Notes under the pieces: model-generated
Database searches by the model: none
What the model saw: the letters and a program-made list of their open reading frames with translations, nothing else
What the model was told of the DNA's origin: nothing
Assembly: GCA_030762895.1 (NCBI GenBank)
Contig: CM061067.1
Location: 172,358,518 to 172,422,517, forward strand
Length of the DNA: 64,000 nt
Direction of reading: 5' to 3'
DNA from: Sophora flavescens
Lineage: Eukaryota > Streptophyta > Magnoliopsida > Fabales > Fabaceae
Translations under genes and position numbers: made by a program
Shown here: positions 1 through 11,200 of the stretch, piece by piece
How the letters are laid out: the number at the start of each line of letters is the position of its first letter
How positions within the stretch are numbered: position 1 is the stretch's first letter

Positions 1-3
1 CGA

Positions 4-122
4 GGAGGTATCTGTCTTCCCCTATAACAAGGAGGTATCTGTCATCTCCTTCCCAGAAGGAGGTATCTATCTTCCCCTCTAACGAGAAGGTATCTGTCAT
101 CCCTTCCCAGAATGAGGTATCT
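4..122. repeat. 27-28 bp minisatellite, cut by window start
   Basis: Five copies of a unit containing GGAGGTATCT begin at about 4, 31, 59, 86 and 113, so the period is 27-28 bp. Units alternate between two tails, one reading roughly CTTCCCCTATAAC and the other CATCTCCTTCCCAGAA. This suggests a higher-order dimer of about 55 bp. The array is probably longer to the left of the window. No coding potential is seen. Confidence 0.8.
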
Positions 123-139
123 CATCACGCGCATCAATA

Positions 140-526
140 ATATTTCAAAAACATATTTTGAGCATACATCTTGACCCCAGGACATGACATATAACATCAT
201 TCATCATTATAATATCATAAAATACACATAAGCATGTCCACCAATCATAAGTCATACCAATCAAACTTATTTGCTAATAATAACAATTAAAGTGTGATTT
301 GATATTTATATAATTTAACATTAGTAAATTATATAAATATTTCAAAAACATATTTTGAGCATACATCTTGACCCCAGGACATGACATATAACCTCATTCA
401 TCATTATAATATCATAAAATACACATAAGCATGTCCACCAATCATAAGTCATACCAATCAAACTTATTTGCTAATAATAACAATTAAAGTGTGATTTGAT
501 ATTTATATAATTTAACATTAGTAAAT
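140..526. repeat. Tandem duplication, 197 bp unit, two copies
   Basis: The block starting at about 140 (TATTTCAAAAACATATTTTG) recurs almost unchanged at 337. The offset stays at 197 bp to the shared end TTAGTAAAT (321-329 and 518-526). The only difference I saw is ATAACATCATTC against ATAACCTCATTC. The near-identity points to a recent duplication. It is AT-rich and shows no credible ORF. Confidence 0.85.
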
Positions 527-1533
527 AAGTCTAACTAGAATAAAAATAATAGTAAAATAATTTAATGCACCCGAACCATAAACCCGTGCGCGAGGGACAT
601 AAGGAATTGTGATTCCAATTTCAACATGATTCCATAAATTTGACTTTGATAAATAAATGTTAGAATCGTTAATGAAGATGAGTGCTCAGGGAAGTAGTTG
701 GACTTTGACAAAGTGTGAAAAAAAGACGTACATGAAAGTGGAATTAGCAATCACAATTTTGTACTCAAACAACACTAAAATATTTTTAAGAACCCATATA
801 AAACTTAAACTATTTTAAAAATCTCAAATCAAGACCAAAAACTCTAAAAATATTTTAATATTTCAGAATAACAAATCTACACGTAGAAATCTCAAATTAA
901 TTATATCATAGAAGGGTGATCAAAATGTATTTTTACTCATCTTTAGTAGACATCCAAAAACTTCAAATATTATTTATAACAAATACTAACGTTTTAGCAA
1001 AAATTCTTCTTCTTCCCACTGATGTTTTTGGATCTGTGCCAAATAGAATTGCTGCTCCGCTCTCTATTTTTCTGGTTCGGCGGTTAAAACTTTCGTTTCT
1101 CTCTATTTCCTTTTTTTTAGTTAAAATTTCACCGTAATTCTTTTTAATATCTGCTAGAGTGTTATCATGGGCTAATAGCCTAAAGCCCTGCTCAGCAGCG
1201 TGGCCACCTCACTTGCTTGCTATTGTTATATATTTTTATTTTATTATATTTTTCTTAAGATAGAAAACAAAGTACCTGAATTGAATTGGCAAAAGCCACA
1301 ATTCCATCAAGTGCAATGTGGGCATGCCTATTCACGTTAATTAGAGATTTGTGCATTTGGCTGCACCTTTTTCTTCATATTTATTTTTTATTAAAACAAA
1401 TCAATATTATGTCCTTTTATAATAATCAATAAACAATTCTAATAAAATCTTATACTAACAATTTTCTACACTAATCCCCATAACATCTTAATCTTTTTAT
1501 TAAGAAAATATATTGGAATTTTAGGATGTTACA
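527..1533. other. AT-rich intergenic stretch, no gene seen
   Basis: Only short, low-complexity reading frames occur here and none resembles a known protein. A slightly GC-richer patch at about 1165-1215 has no recognisable coding or RNA signature. The right edge is sharp: homology with the composite repeats begins at 1534. Confidence 0.5.
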
Positions 1534-2509
1534 TCGATAAAGTCCAGGATTTGTATAGATCCTCTTACTTCCACTAATCAAGCTCGGTGGCCGAGTTTCA
1601 CATCTCGGGTAGTACTCGAGTTTATTGGTCGAGCTTCACATCTCGGCCAGTAACATGTTCTGAATAGAGGATACTTCAATCTTGCCTTTGTTAAGACAAG
1701 TTTAGATGCTGGTAGCTGTGATTCAACTTATCAATGATTCAGGCTCAAACTGGCATTTGTAAAATCAAGCTCAAACTCAGTCATTAGGAATTTACCTCAG
1801 GATTGTATTTCAGTTGAAACCTTTGATGTCTTCCATATGCTTATCTTGAGAGTTTGAACTTGACTCACCTTTTTCCGAGTGTAGCTTGGTTTTTGAAGCT
1901 TTTTATAACGAGAGCTCTTAACCTTTCATTCGAGTAGCTCTTAACCTTTCATCTAGTGGGTTTTGAAATGCCCACTAACTTAAAGCTTGACCTTGAATGT
2001 CATTATTTATATGATTTTGAAGGTGTGCCTCAGAATAAGCTTTCCTAATAGCTCTTCCAACTTGTATGAGAAAATAGTTGTATACAGGTCCTTCATAATA
2101 ACAATCAAGTTGTAGACTAAGAGATATCTTTCCTCTGTAATTTCCGAGCTTGGTGTAGAATAAGAAAATATCCTTCATTTATCCCACAAGCCCCCCAAGC
2201 TCTAAGCTTGAAATTAGCGAAAGAGCTTAAATGTCAACCCGCATATCTTAACACGCTTTTTGGTGCCGAGGACTTTGGATTATGATTCACGGGAGCATTG
2301 TTCGAAAATTTGTTTTTTGAAGAACCAAGTCTTTCTTGGGTTATCGGCTTACTAGGCCGAGCACTGCTCGGATTTTTGTGCGGAGCCACCAAGTCTTACT
2401 CGGGATTCCGGCTTATTTGGCCGAACAATACCAGGATTTCCTTCAAATCTTGGGTCTCTAACATGCATGATCTGCTGCGGACATTATCTTGGTGCGAAGG
2501 TGCTGTGCC

Positions 2510-2740
2510 CGACCTAGGATTTTTAGTGCGAGGGAGGGAGCATTGCTCGACCTCGACTTGGTTTTTCAGTGTGAGGGAACGATGCTCGATCTCGACTTGG
2601 TTTTTCAGTGTGAGGGAGCAATTGTCGACCTCGAATTTTTTCAGTGTGAGGGAGCAATGCTCGACCTCGACTTGGTTTTTCAGTGCAAGGGAAAAATGCT
2701 CGACCTCGACTTTCTGGTGTGAGGGAGCAATACTCGACCA
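2510..2740 (+). repeat. VNTR, ~37-40 bp unit, copy 1
   Basis: About six imperfect units carry the words GCTCGACCTCGACTTGGTTTTT and AGTGTGAGGGAGCAATGCTCG. An open frame from 2298 reads through the array, producing the peptide repeat REQCSTSTWFFSV. The repeat also occurs in copy 2 (8700-9135) and copy 3 (14250-14440) with different unit numbers. Confidence 0.75.
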
Positions 2741-2779
2741 GCTAACTTTTTGGGCTTCTGCCCTTTATTCTTGGCTAGA

Positions 2780-3625
2780 CGATTTTAACTCGGGCCCTTT
2801 AGTGGATTCTCATGTTCTTAAGCCAGCATATACTCGGCTTTTACTGGAATTGGGCCCTGACGCGAGCATGGAAGCTGCGGCTGCTTATGCTCTCCGAGTC
2901 TCCTCCATTACCGATTTTTCGAGCCACGAGCTTTCTAATAATGTGAAGAAGATGAAAAGCATGAAGGTTGAAGCTACCCCAACTTTGCGCACTGGGAATG
3001 AGCTTGAAAAAGCCGTGGCAATGTGTGAAGAGCAGGCTCGGCTAATTGGGTAATTGAAAACTCAAAATGTCGAGCTTGAGAAGACCAACTCCTCTCCTCA
3101 ATTCCATCTATCTAAAGAGAAAATGAAAGGATTGACTTTCAGAGGGCTGCCAAGGCTTTAAAGATTTCCCTTGACAATCTTCAGCAGTCTCTTGCTGCTG
3201 AGAAAAATGCTAATTGCAAGCTTCAGTTCGAGTTGAAGGAAGCTGAAGCCCAGATTATTAAGGAACGCGTTTTTGGGTTCTCACGTGCTATAAAACAAAT
3301 ACGGCGCTTTATTCCTGATTCTGATCTTTCGAGAGACGGTGTGGACAAGGATTTTAAGAAGGATGGCGTTATGGTTCCTTTGTTCAAGCTCGATGATGAG
3401 GAAGAGGAGAATAATGAAGAGCGGGTTGTGGGAGAGAAGGAGAACAGAGGAACTGAAGTGGCCGTGCTCGAGCCATCCTCGGTTGCTCCTCCGCAAGATG
3501 AAGACATTATTGGTTCCAACCTTGATGGATTCTTTGCTCATAGGAATGCCCATGAGCAACTTAGTAAATTTTTAAGATATTTTGTACTCTTGGCTATGCC
3601 CTATGTACTTTTGCTCTATGAATGA
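2780..3625 (+). pseudogene. Broken coiled-coil protein remnant (copy 1)
   Basis: The frame open from 2298 ends at 3053 with residues such as MEAAAAYALRVSS and ELSNNVKKMKSMK, rich in Lys and Glu and typical of a coiled coil. A stop at 3051-3053 and a later frameshift separate it from a second frame at 3233-3625 with FSRAIKQIRRFIPDSDL and an acidic stretch DDEEEENNEE. Copy 3 has the same parts in the same order. By general recollection the layout resembles the C-terminal coiled coil and acidic tail of plant 'putative gypsy-type transposon' proteins. That assignment is inference; no catalytic domain is visible. It is not a functional host gene. Confidence 0.55.
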
Positions 3626-3839
3626 TAAAGACTTCATGCTTCGGGAACATTATCCCAGGCTCTGCCCTTTTTTTATTATTTATGGTATTTAACCTAGCAT
3701 TTGGATTTACTCAGTTAACTTTCCAAAGTTTTTACTCGCCTTTTATGCTTGGTGTTTTAATTTGGCCTCGTGAGCTTTTTGAGCTAGGCCATAACGTAGT
3801 TAACTATTTCAGGTTTTTCTTGCTTACCTTTTTAGGTTC

Positions 3840-4560
3840 GGTGTTTCGATTTTTGCTCGGTCAGCCACTTCGGTTAGGCATTTCGATTACAGCTCGGCCA
3901 ACCTTTTTAGGTTCTTTGTTTTCCTTTTTAGGTCCAGCATTTCGACTTTAGCTCGGTCAATTTTAGCTTGATCAAACATTTAGGTTCTTTGTTTACCTTT
4001 TTAGGCCCGTCATTTCGACTTTAGCTCGGTTGATTTTAGCTCGATCAACCTTTTTAGGTTCTTTGTTTACCTTTTTAGGTCCAGCATTTCAACTTTAGCT
4101 CGGTCCATTTTAGATCGATCAACCTCTTTAAGTCTTTGTTTCGCCTTTGTAGGTTTTGAATCTTGACTTTTAACTCGATCGATTTCAGCTTGGTCAACTT
4201 CTTTAGGACTTTGTTTTGCCTTTTTGGGTTCAGCATTTCAACTTTCACTTGGTCGATTTCAATGCGGTCAACCTCTTTAGGACTTTGATTTTCCTTTTTA
4301 GGTTCGGCATTCCGACTTTAACTTGGTCGATTTTAGCACGGTCAACCTCTTTAGGCTTTTACCTTTTTATGTTCGTCATTTCGACTTTACCTTGGTCGAT
4401 TTCAGCACAGTCAACATTTTTAGGCTTTTGCCTTTTTAGTCTTTTATTTTCCTCCTTAGGTTTTTATTACCCTTTTAGGTTATGGTTACCATTGTAGGTT
4501 CGGACGTTCGACTCGGCGCCTTAGTTTTTGCTCGGTCAACCTTTTTAGGTTGTTTGTTCT
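3840..4560 (+). repeat. Minisatellite, ~72-75 bp unit (copy 1)
   Basis: Units built from TTTCGACTTTAGCTCGGT, GATCAACCTTTTTAGGTT and TTTGTTTACCTTTTTAGG start at about 3942, 4014, 4087, 4164, 4237, 4312 and 4380. The units drift in sequence but keep their spacing. Related arrays lie at 10080-10720 and 15540-16410. ORFs here are by-products of the repeat. Confidence 0.75.
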
Positions 4561-4569
4561 TTTTCTCTT

Positions 4570-5300
4570 TTTAGAGTGTGGCGGTGCCGCCATCCTGGAA
4601 TTGGATTGTAATATTGGTGGCGTGATTTGGATGCAGTAGGGGTGTTGGAAGATGCACAAATTGCGTTTGGTGGTATCAGCTCAACACCATGCGCAGTGCG
4701 GTGGGAAACACTCCTCCCTTGAAGTGCATTGCTTTCCTTCTCAAAAATTGATATTTTTTGCTTCACGAATTAGCAAGCTTTATAGAAACAATTTGATACT
4801 ATCAAGAAATAGAGTTGATCTCGTCATGGCGGTAGATCCGGGTGAGTGGCCTCACGGCGGAGTCCAAGGTCGTCGGCTTGATGAAGGAAAAGCTGCTCGT
4901 GGAGGTCGAAGATCGGGTGAAGGTCGTTGGGTTTGTAATAGCCAACTTTCAATGAGGCCGACCCATCATGGCCGAGTTCACCCAGGTTGAGCTGCTATTG
5001 TCGAGCTCTCTAAGGTCAATCTGTGGTGACAGACTACCGAGCTCTCCGAGGTACCTTCTTCTGTTTTCTGAGGCCAAGGCGTGGTGGACGACATATCTAA
5101 GGTACCCTCTTCAGTTCTCGAGAGGCCAAGCTATGGTGGTCGAGCTTTCTAAGATACCTTCTTCTCGTTCTCCGCCATCATCGTTATCCATACTTCGGGA
5201 CCGTGAAACTCAATCGCCTCGCCAAAGAAGAGCTGAATCACTCTAGGTCCGGGGCGTGCTGCACATAGTGACGCTTAAAAGTAGACACCGAAAACGTTAG
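4570..5300 (+). repeat. GC-richer block of copy 1, with short internal repeats
   Basis: This block is shared with 16430-17160 at high similarity and only partly with copy 2 (11200-11740). Internally, a phrase around GAGGCCAAG.TGTGGTGG followed by a CTTCTTCTGTTCTC-type segment repeats every 50-100 bp (4985-5165 here; 11270-11600 in copy 2). No frame is conserved across the three copies, so I do not call a gene. Confidence 0.5.
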
Positions 5301-5339
5301 TGTGAACCTTGGGTCTATGTGTAGTTACCTTATGCACAA

Positions 5340-6300
5340 CTCGGCATGTTACTGTCAAGACCAAACCACATTAATTCGTCATACTCATTCTCAAGGGAGC
5401 AACGAATGCTTCTCAATGTATCAAAGCGAGACTCCTTGACTCGAGGGAGACTAAGATGACTCAACTGAGAATATTATCCCAAGCTCAGCCATTTTTTTTA
5501 AGAAAAAATTAAATATACTTCTTTATATCAAGCTTTGCAAATCTAAGATAAACTAGGATATATTCTGCAGTATTTGATTTTTAAATCAGTAAATCTACTA
5601 GGGTACGTGCAATATACACGCTTACACTTAAGCTTTTTAAGATACTTTCATTCTAGTAGCTTAAGTATTTTGCTAAACATGGCCTCTTGTTTACTGGTTT
5701 TCGTCACACATAGGCCCTGTCATCAAATTATGCATTAAGCAAGAGAGAAAGATATAGAACAATATCACATGGATCGTGAGATGTCACCTTTGGGAACCTT
5801 TGTAGGAAAAACTTTCACTTTTCTTTTCCCTGATCTACTCATTCCTCCATTAAGGCTCAGCTTCCACCTTCATCTTCTCAAAAAATTCAGTTTTAACAGC
5901 AATTTGTCCCCCATGTCTAAGCTTTTCAGTCTGGGGCGAGGTATTATTTGAGCTAAGACAATTATTTTGGGGCCAAGAGAGCCTTTTATGTTCATTCTAT
6001 ATTGCATCTGTCTTATTTCCTGTCATTATAAATCAAGAAATATTTTCACATAAGAAAGTGATTTATTCCAAGTCATGCGAGTCTAAAAATAAAGGAACAA
6101 TGTCACCTGGGAATTTTCGTCGAACACTTGGCATGCTTCGTGATATACAAATCCAGACCCAATAATGTCTTGATGATTCAGCTCTGTCACTCACACAGTC
6201 CCACTCAGCCCTTTTCAACATTTCCATGCCTTCTCAGAGTGAATATCTGTGCACCCTTTTCTCTACCTTCTGTTTTATTGTCGCGTAGGGGTATGGACCT
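5340..6300 (+). repeat. Shared AT-rich tail of composite repeat
   Basis: This block is nearly the same as 11760-12740, 17190-18160 and 35740-36700. It includes a run of T followed by AAGAAAAAAATTAAATATAC and the phrase CACCTGGGAATTTCGTCGAAC. It is the best-conserved part of the composite unit. No conserved reading frame survives comparison of the copies. Confidence 0.6.
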
Positions 6301-6929
6301 AGGTTGCCGATGACGTCATGATAGCAAGCAACGGTGGAAGGAACCGATGGTCTGGGCGTCGACCTCATGCCACCGAGATGGTGTGTGGTGGTCGCTGAAC
6401 GCAAGGTGGAAGTGGAGGCTTTCTCCTTGCAGATCAGGCGTGCGACCTAGTGCGACATACGATCTGGTTTGGCGTAAGCATGGATTCGCCTTTCTGAAGC
6501 AAAGGCAACACAATTGAAAGAGATCACGAGATTTGTAGTGAGGTCAAGAGGTTGTGGTCGGCAGGTGTGATAGGGAGCTTCACGCCTTTTGCGTTTTTAA
6601 CCTTTTTAGGTGAGAGTTCGGTGGAGGTACTTTTCCGAGCTCTTTGTTGGAGGTCAAAGGTAGAGGCCTATAGTGGCTCTACCTCCAGCGGTTCTGTGTT
6701 GCTGCCGCCGGTGGTGGTTGAGTATATGGTCGGGCCAAAGTTTTACCTGGCCCCACAGTGGGCACCAAATGTTCCTGCTAAGATCCGACTTGTTGGATCT
6801 TAGTCGTAGAACGTTGACCAAGGATGGATGTAGGGGTTATTTTAGATTTTAGCTTGACAGAATACTTGTGTTCCGGTCCTATGTATCCCAATGGGAATCA
6901 AAGCCAGACGTAGTTCTGAGTTCAACCCT

Positions 6930-7300
6930 TGGCCAAGTGGTGAGTCAATCATTTAATCTTGTATCCGATGTGCACCAGCGGGCAAGAACTCTTCGATAGT
7001 CTCTTGGTTCGGCCGGCACCTCTAATACGCTTTAAGGGAGATCACCAAGGTTAGCAAAAGTGTCTTCCTCTTAGGGTTCTCACTCCTTTGATAGTTGAGC
7101 CATCCGATCCTCTTTCTTAGGATCAGGTCTATCTCTTCTTATCTCTTATCTCTTAAGCCTACTTGATCTCATTATTTGATAACGTCTATCTCTTATACTG
7201 AGTTCAAGTTGTTAGATAGGCTTAGATAAGTGTTATCTCTTAGTCCTACCTTTTCCTATCCTTGGTAGATCGGATCTCCAAGCTCGTTGGCCGAGCTTGC
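6930..7300 (+). repeat. Terminal segment shared with 19080-19470 and 37620-38010
   Basis: From GGCCAAGTGGTGAGTCAATC to ACCTCGGTCAGTACA this segment matches the sequence just before the Helitron terminus in both later copies. It includes a short-period cluster of TATCTCTTATCTCTTAAG and inverted phrases around GATCCTCTTTCTTAGGATC. It acts as a stable right-hand module of the composite unit. Confidence 0.55.
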
Positions 7301-7861
7301 CACCTCGGTCAGTACACAAGTCCCCCTAAGCTTTGAGCTCGGAGAACGTAAAAGCTTTCATGATAGAAACCGAGCTTGGCTTCAATGTTATCGAGCTTTA
7401 CACCTCGTCCTATTCTTAAGTTCAGCGGGCTCGGTGGACGAGCCTAGTAATCATTTCCCTTTAATTATTTGGGTTTGGTGGTCAAGCTTTATTTCTCGGC
7501 CAATACTTTTGTTTGGTAGGCTCGGTGGACGAGTTTAACATCTCAGCCAGTACATAAGCCCCCAAGCTTTGAGCTCGGAAGAGCGTAAAAGCATTCATGA
7601 TAGAAACCGAGCTTGGCTTTAATGTTGTCAAACTTTACACCTCGGTCAATTCTTAAGTTCAGCGGGCTCGGTGGGAAAGCCTAGTAATCATTTCCTTTTG
7701 ATTATTTGGGATTATTGGACGAGCTTTATTTCTCGGTCAATACTTTAATTTGGTAGGCTCGGTGACCGATTTTAATATCTCGGCCAGTATACAAGCCTCC
7801 CAAGCTTTGAGCTCGGAAGAGCGTAAAAGTTTTATAAAAGAAGCCGAGCATGTCCTTAGTG
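7300..7861 (+). repeat. Tandem repeat, ~243 bp unit, about 2.3 copies
   Basis: The phrase TTTGAGCTCGGAAGAGCGTAAAAG occurs at about 7336, 7567 and 7808, followed in the first two cases by TTCATGATAGAAACCGAGCTTGG. Each unit also contains a GGCTCGGTGG.CGAG word. A related partial version lies at 13200-13400, just before copy 3. Confidence 0.65.
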
Positions 7862-8699
7862 TCGATAAAGTCCAGGATTTGTATAGATCCTCTTACTTCG
7901 ACTAATCAAGCTCGGTGACCGAGTTTCACATCTCGGGCAGTACTCGAGTTTAGTGGTCGAGCTTCACATCTCGGCCAGTAACATGTTCTCAAGTAAGATA
8001 CTTCAATCTTGCCTTTGTTGGCGCAAGTTTAGATACTGGTAGCTGAGATTCAGCTTATCAATAATTCAGGCTCAAACCGGCCTTTTGGAAAGTCAAGCTC
8101 AAACTCGATCATTAGGAATTTACCTCGGGCTTGTATTTCCGCTGAAATATTTTATGCCTTTAAGATGCTTATCTTGAGAGTTTGAGCTTGACTCACCTAT
8201 TTACGAGTGTAGCTTGGTCTTTGATGATTTTTATAACGAGAGCTCTTAACCTTTCATTCGAGTAGCTCTTAACCTTTCATCTGGTGGGTTTTGAAATACC
8301 CATCAACTTAAAGCTTGACTTTGAATGTCATTATTTATATAGTCTTGAAGGTGTGTCTCAGAATAAACTTTCCTAATAGCTTTTCCAATTTGTATGAGAA
8401 AATAGTTGTCATACAAGTTCTTCATAATAACAATCGAGTTGTAGGCTAAGAGATATCATTTCTCTGTAATTTTCGAGAATATCCTTCCATTATCCCCATA
8501 AGCCCCCCAAGCTCTGAGCTTGGAAATAAGCGAAAGATCTTAAATGTCAACCCGCATATCTTAACACGCTTTTTGGTGTTGGGGACTTTGGATTGTGATT
8601 CGCGGGAGCATTGCTCGAAAATTTGTTTTTTGCGAACCAAGTCTTTCTTGGGTTTTCGCTTACTTGGCGAGCATTGCCTCGGCTTTTCGGTGTGAGTGA

Positions 8700-9135
8700 G
8701 GGAGCATTGCTCGACCTCAACTTGGTTTTTCGGTGCGAGGTAGCAATGCTCGACCTCGACTTTTTAGTGTGAGGGAGTATAGCTCGACCTCGGCTTTGAT
8801 GCGAGGGACCAATGCTCGACCTCGACTTTTTAGTGTGAAGGAGTATAGCTCGACCTTGGCTTTTTAGTGCGAGGGAGCAACGCTCGACCTCAACTTTTTA
8901 GTGCGAGGGAGTATAGCTCGACCTCGGCTTTTCAGTGCGAGGAGCAATGCTCGACCTCGACTTTTTAGTACGAGGAGTATAGTTCGACCTCGGCTTTTCA
9001 AAGGGGAGGGAGCAATGCTCGACTCGACCTTTCGGTGTGAGGGAGCAATGCTCGACCTCGGCTTTACGGTGTGAGGAAGCAATGCTCGACCTCGGCTTTT
9101 TGGTGTGAGGGAGCAATGCTTAACCTCGGCTTTTC
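8700..9135 (+). repeat. VNTR, 31-40 bp unit, about 13 copies (copy 2)
   Basis: CTCGACCTC-type cores occur near 8711, 8750, 8783, 8814, 8849, 8883, 8917, 8950, 8983, 9018, 9050, 9083 and 9119. Two spacer types alternate: GGAGCAATG before the core and GGAGTATAG before the core. The alternation implies amplification of a dimer. Minus-strand frames across it only translate the repeat. Confidence 0.8.
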
Positions 9136-9139
9136 AGGA

Positions 9140-9850
9140 TTCTGCCATTTGCTCTTGATGAGACGATTTTTACCCGAGCCCTTTAGTGGATTCTCATGTT
9201 CTTAATCCAGCATATGCTCGGCTTTTATTAGAATAGGGCCCTGACGCGAGCATGAAAGTCGCGGCTGCTTTTGCTCTTTGAATCTCCTCCATTACCCATT
9301 TTTCGAGCCACAAGATTTCTAATAATGTGAAGAAGATGAAAAGCATGAAGGCTGAAGCTGTCCGAGCTTTGTGCACCGGGGATGAGCTTGAGAAGACTCT
9401 AACAAGTGCGAAGAGCAAGCTCGATTGGTTGAGCAACTGAGTCTGAGCTCAACCTCTTTTTAATTATAGAGGGAGTCCGAGCTCGATTTCTGAAATTTTA
9501 ATAGAGGGAGTCCAAACTCGACCTCCTTTTAGTTAGCTCGAGAAGGGCCAGAGTTCGATCTGTGGTCTTTTAGGGAGTCGAAGCTTGACCTCGGTTGGTT
9601 GTGCAACTAAAAACCCAACATATCGATCTGAGAAAACTCCAGCAATCTCTTGAGGATGAAAAGAGAAAAGAAACACAAGCTTCAAACTGAGTTGAAGGAA
9701 GCTGAAGCCTAGATGATGAAGGAGCATGTTTCTGGGTTTTCACACGATGTGGAACAAATCCGATACTTCCTTCCAAATGCTGACCTTTCAAGGGTCGATG
9801 TGAATAAGGACTTTAATAAAGAAGGGGTCATAGTCCCTTTATCTTCACCA
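9140..9850 (+). pseudogene. Coiled-coil remnant, strongly decayed (copy 2)
   Basis: The DNA aligns by eye with the coiled-coil regions of copies 1 and 3 (for example GTGAAGAAGATGAAAAGCATG at about 9327 and GTTGAAGGAAGCTGAAGCC at about 9692). It has stops and frameshifts throughout and no frame longer than about 80 codons. An extra ~100 bp of GAGTCCGAGCTCGA-type sequence sits at 9440-9600. It is clearly not translated as one protein. Confidence 0.5.
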
Positions 9851-10079
9851 ATTTCCCTCTGTATTTCTTCTGATTATGGCTTTATGCTTTGAGAGTATTA
9901 TCCCAAGCCCTGCCTTTTTTTTTTTGGGATTTAACCCAACATTTGGATTTAACCAGTTGACTCTCCCAAGTTTTTACCCACTTTTTATGCTTGACGTTTT
10001 AATTTTGGCTTGTGAGCTTTTTGAGCTCGACCCTTTAAACCTATCGTAGTTAACCCTTTCAGGTTTTTCTTTCTTACCT

Positions 10080-10720
10080 TTTTTATGTCGGCCTTTCAAT
10101 TTTAGGTAGGTCGGCCACTTTGGCCCGGTATTCGGATTTCAGCTCGGTCCACCTTTTTGGGTCTTTTGTTTACTTTTTTTGGTTTTTGATTACCGTTTTA
10201 GGTTCTGGTTACCTTTTTAGGTTTGACCTTTCGACTTTAGCTCGGTCGACCATTTCGACCTAACATTTCGATTTTTGCTCGGCCAACCTTTTTAGGATTT
10301 AGTTTTAGATTTTCCTGTTTAGGTCCGCCTTTTCGACTTTAGCTCGGTCAGTCATTTCGGCCCGGCTTTTCGATTTTAGCTCTGTCGACCTCTTTAGGTA
10401 TTTGTTTTCCTCTTGAGGTCCGGCTCTTCGACTTTAGCTCGGTCGACCTCTTTAGGTATTTGATTTCCTCTTTAGGTCCGGCTCTTCGACTTTAGCTCGG
10501 TCGACCTCTTTAGGTATTTGTTTTCCTCTTTAGGTCCAGCTCTTTAACTTTAGCTCGATCGACCTATTTAGGTTATTTGTTTTCCTCTTTAAGTCCGACT
10601 CTTCGACTTTAGCTCGGTCGACCTCTTTAGGTTATCTGTTTACCTTTTAGGTCCGGCATTTTGACTCTAGCTCGGTCAGCCATTTGGGCCCGGTCTTTCG
10701 ATTTTAGCTCGATCGACCTC
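10080..10720 (+). repeat. Minisatellite, ~58-60 bp unit (copy 2)
   Basis: Near-identical units with CTCTTCGACTTTAGCTCGG, GTCGACCTCTTTAGG and TTTGTTTTCCTCTTTAGGTC start at about 10424, 10482, 10540 and 10602, with more diverged units on both sides. This is a shorter and more homogeneous version of the copy 1 array, so it was amplified separately. Confidence 0.75.
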
Positions 10721-10729
10721 TTTCTGGTG

Positions 10730-11200
10730 GATGAAAATGTTTTGCCCCTCCAATATGGTACAATCTTGTATATTTATTTTGTCCTGATTCCCAAACTGTT
10801 GAGATGAGATTGAGCATGTCAAGCATAACTTGATCTCTTATCTAATCCTTAGACGTTGAGCCTTTTGTTTCCTTTATAAGCACAAGAGTGCCTATTTTCC
10901 TTCTTCTCACTTTGAAATTTCCAACCTCTTTCAGCTGCCCTTTTTTCTTAATTAGTCAATGACTTTTAAAGGCGACGCTAAGAGTAATACTTGTATCGGG
11001 CACTGAAAAATCCTGTATTTGCACCTTTGTGAAGGCTTTCCACAGTGACAAGTATTTGTTATAATAATATACTCCGCGGTGATCACACTTTTCACAGTAG
11101 CAATCTTCATTTGCATGGTAATTTGGCCAATACCTATCCATGCTTTTCCCATTTATTGACATGATGACTACCTCCATCTCTTGTGTAAGAGCACCATTTG
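10730..11200. other. Segment particular to copy 2, no gene seen
   Basis: From CTGGTGGATGAAAATG to about 11200 the sequence has no counterpart in copies 1 or 3. Minus-strand frames of 66 and 95 codons overlap here but in different frames, and neither resembles a known protein. It is probably an insertion or a retained ancestral segment. Confidence 0.35.

Larger units (their letters stand above)
1534..7861 (+). mobile_element. Composite repeat, copy 1 (about 6.3 kb), TE-derived
   Basis: The sequence from TCGATAAAGTCC at 1534 recurs at 7862, defining a head-to-tail unit of 6328 bp. In order it holds a leader (1534-2480), a VNTR (2510-2740), a broken coiled-coil ORF (2780-3625), a ~73 bp minisatellite (3840-4560), a GC-richer block (4570-5300), an AT-rich tail (5340-6300), a block at 6300-6930 and a terminal section with ~243 bp repeats (7270-7861). 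It is much GC-richer than its surroundings and full of CGAGCT/CTCGGT words. No protease, reverse transcriptase or transposase domain is seen. I infer a non-autonomous, or LTR/non-coding, part of a large plant retrotransposon. The family is not identified. Confidence 0.6.

Noticed and set aside
3223..3575. Additional frames on both strands over the coiled-coil remnant
   Set aside because: They are other-frame translations of the Lys/Glu-rich coding sequence and have no independent support.
8700..9135. CRISPR-like regularly spaced repeats
   Set aside because: Repeats and spacers are both derived from one drifting unit, spacing is irregular, and the DNA is from a plant nucleus. It is a minisatellite.
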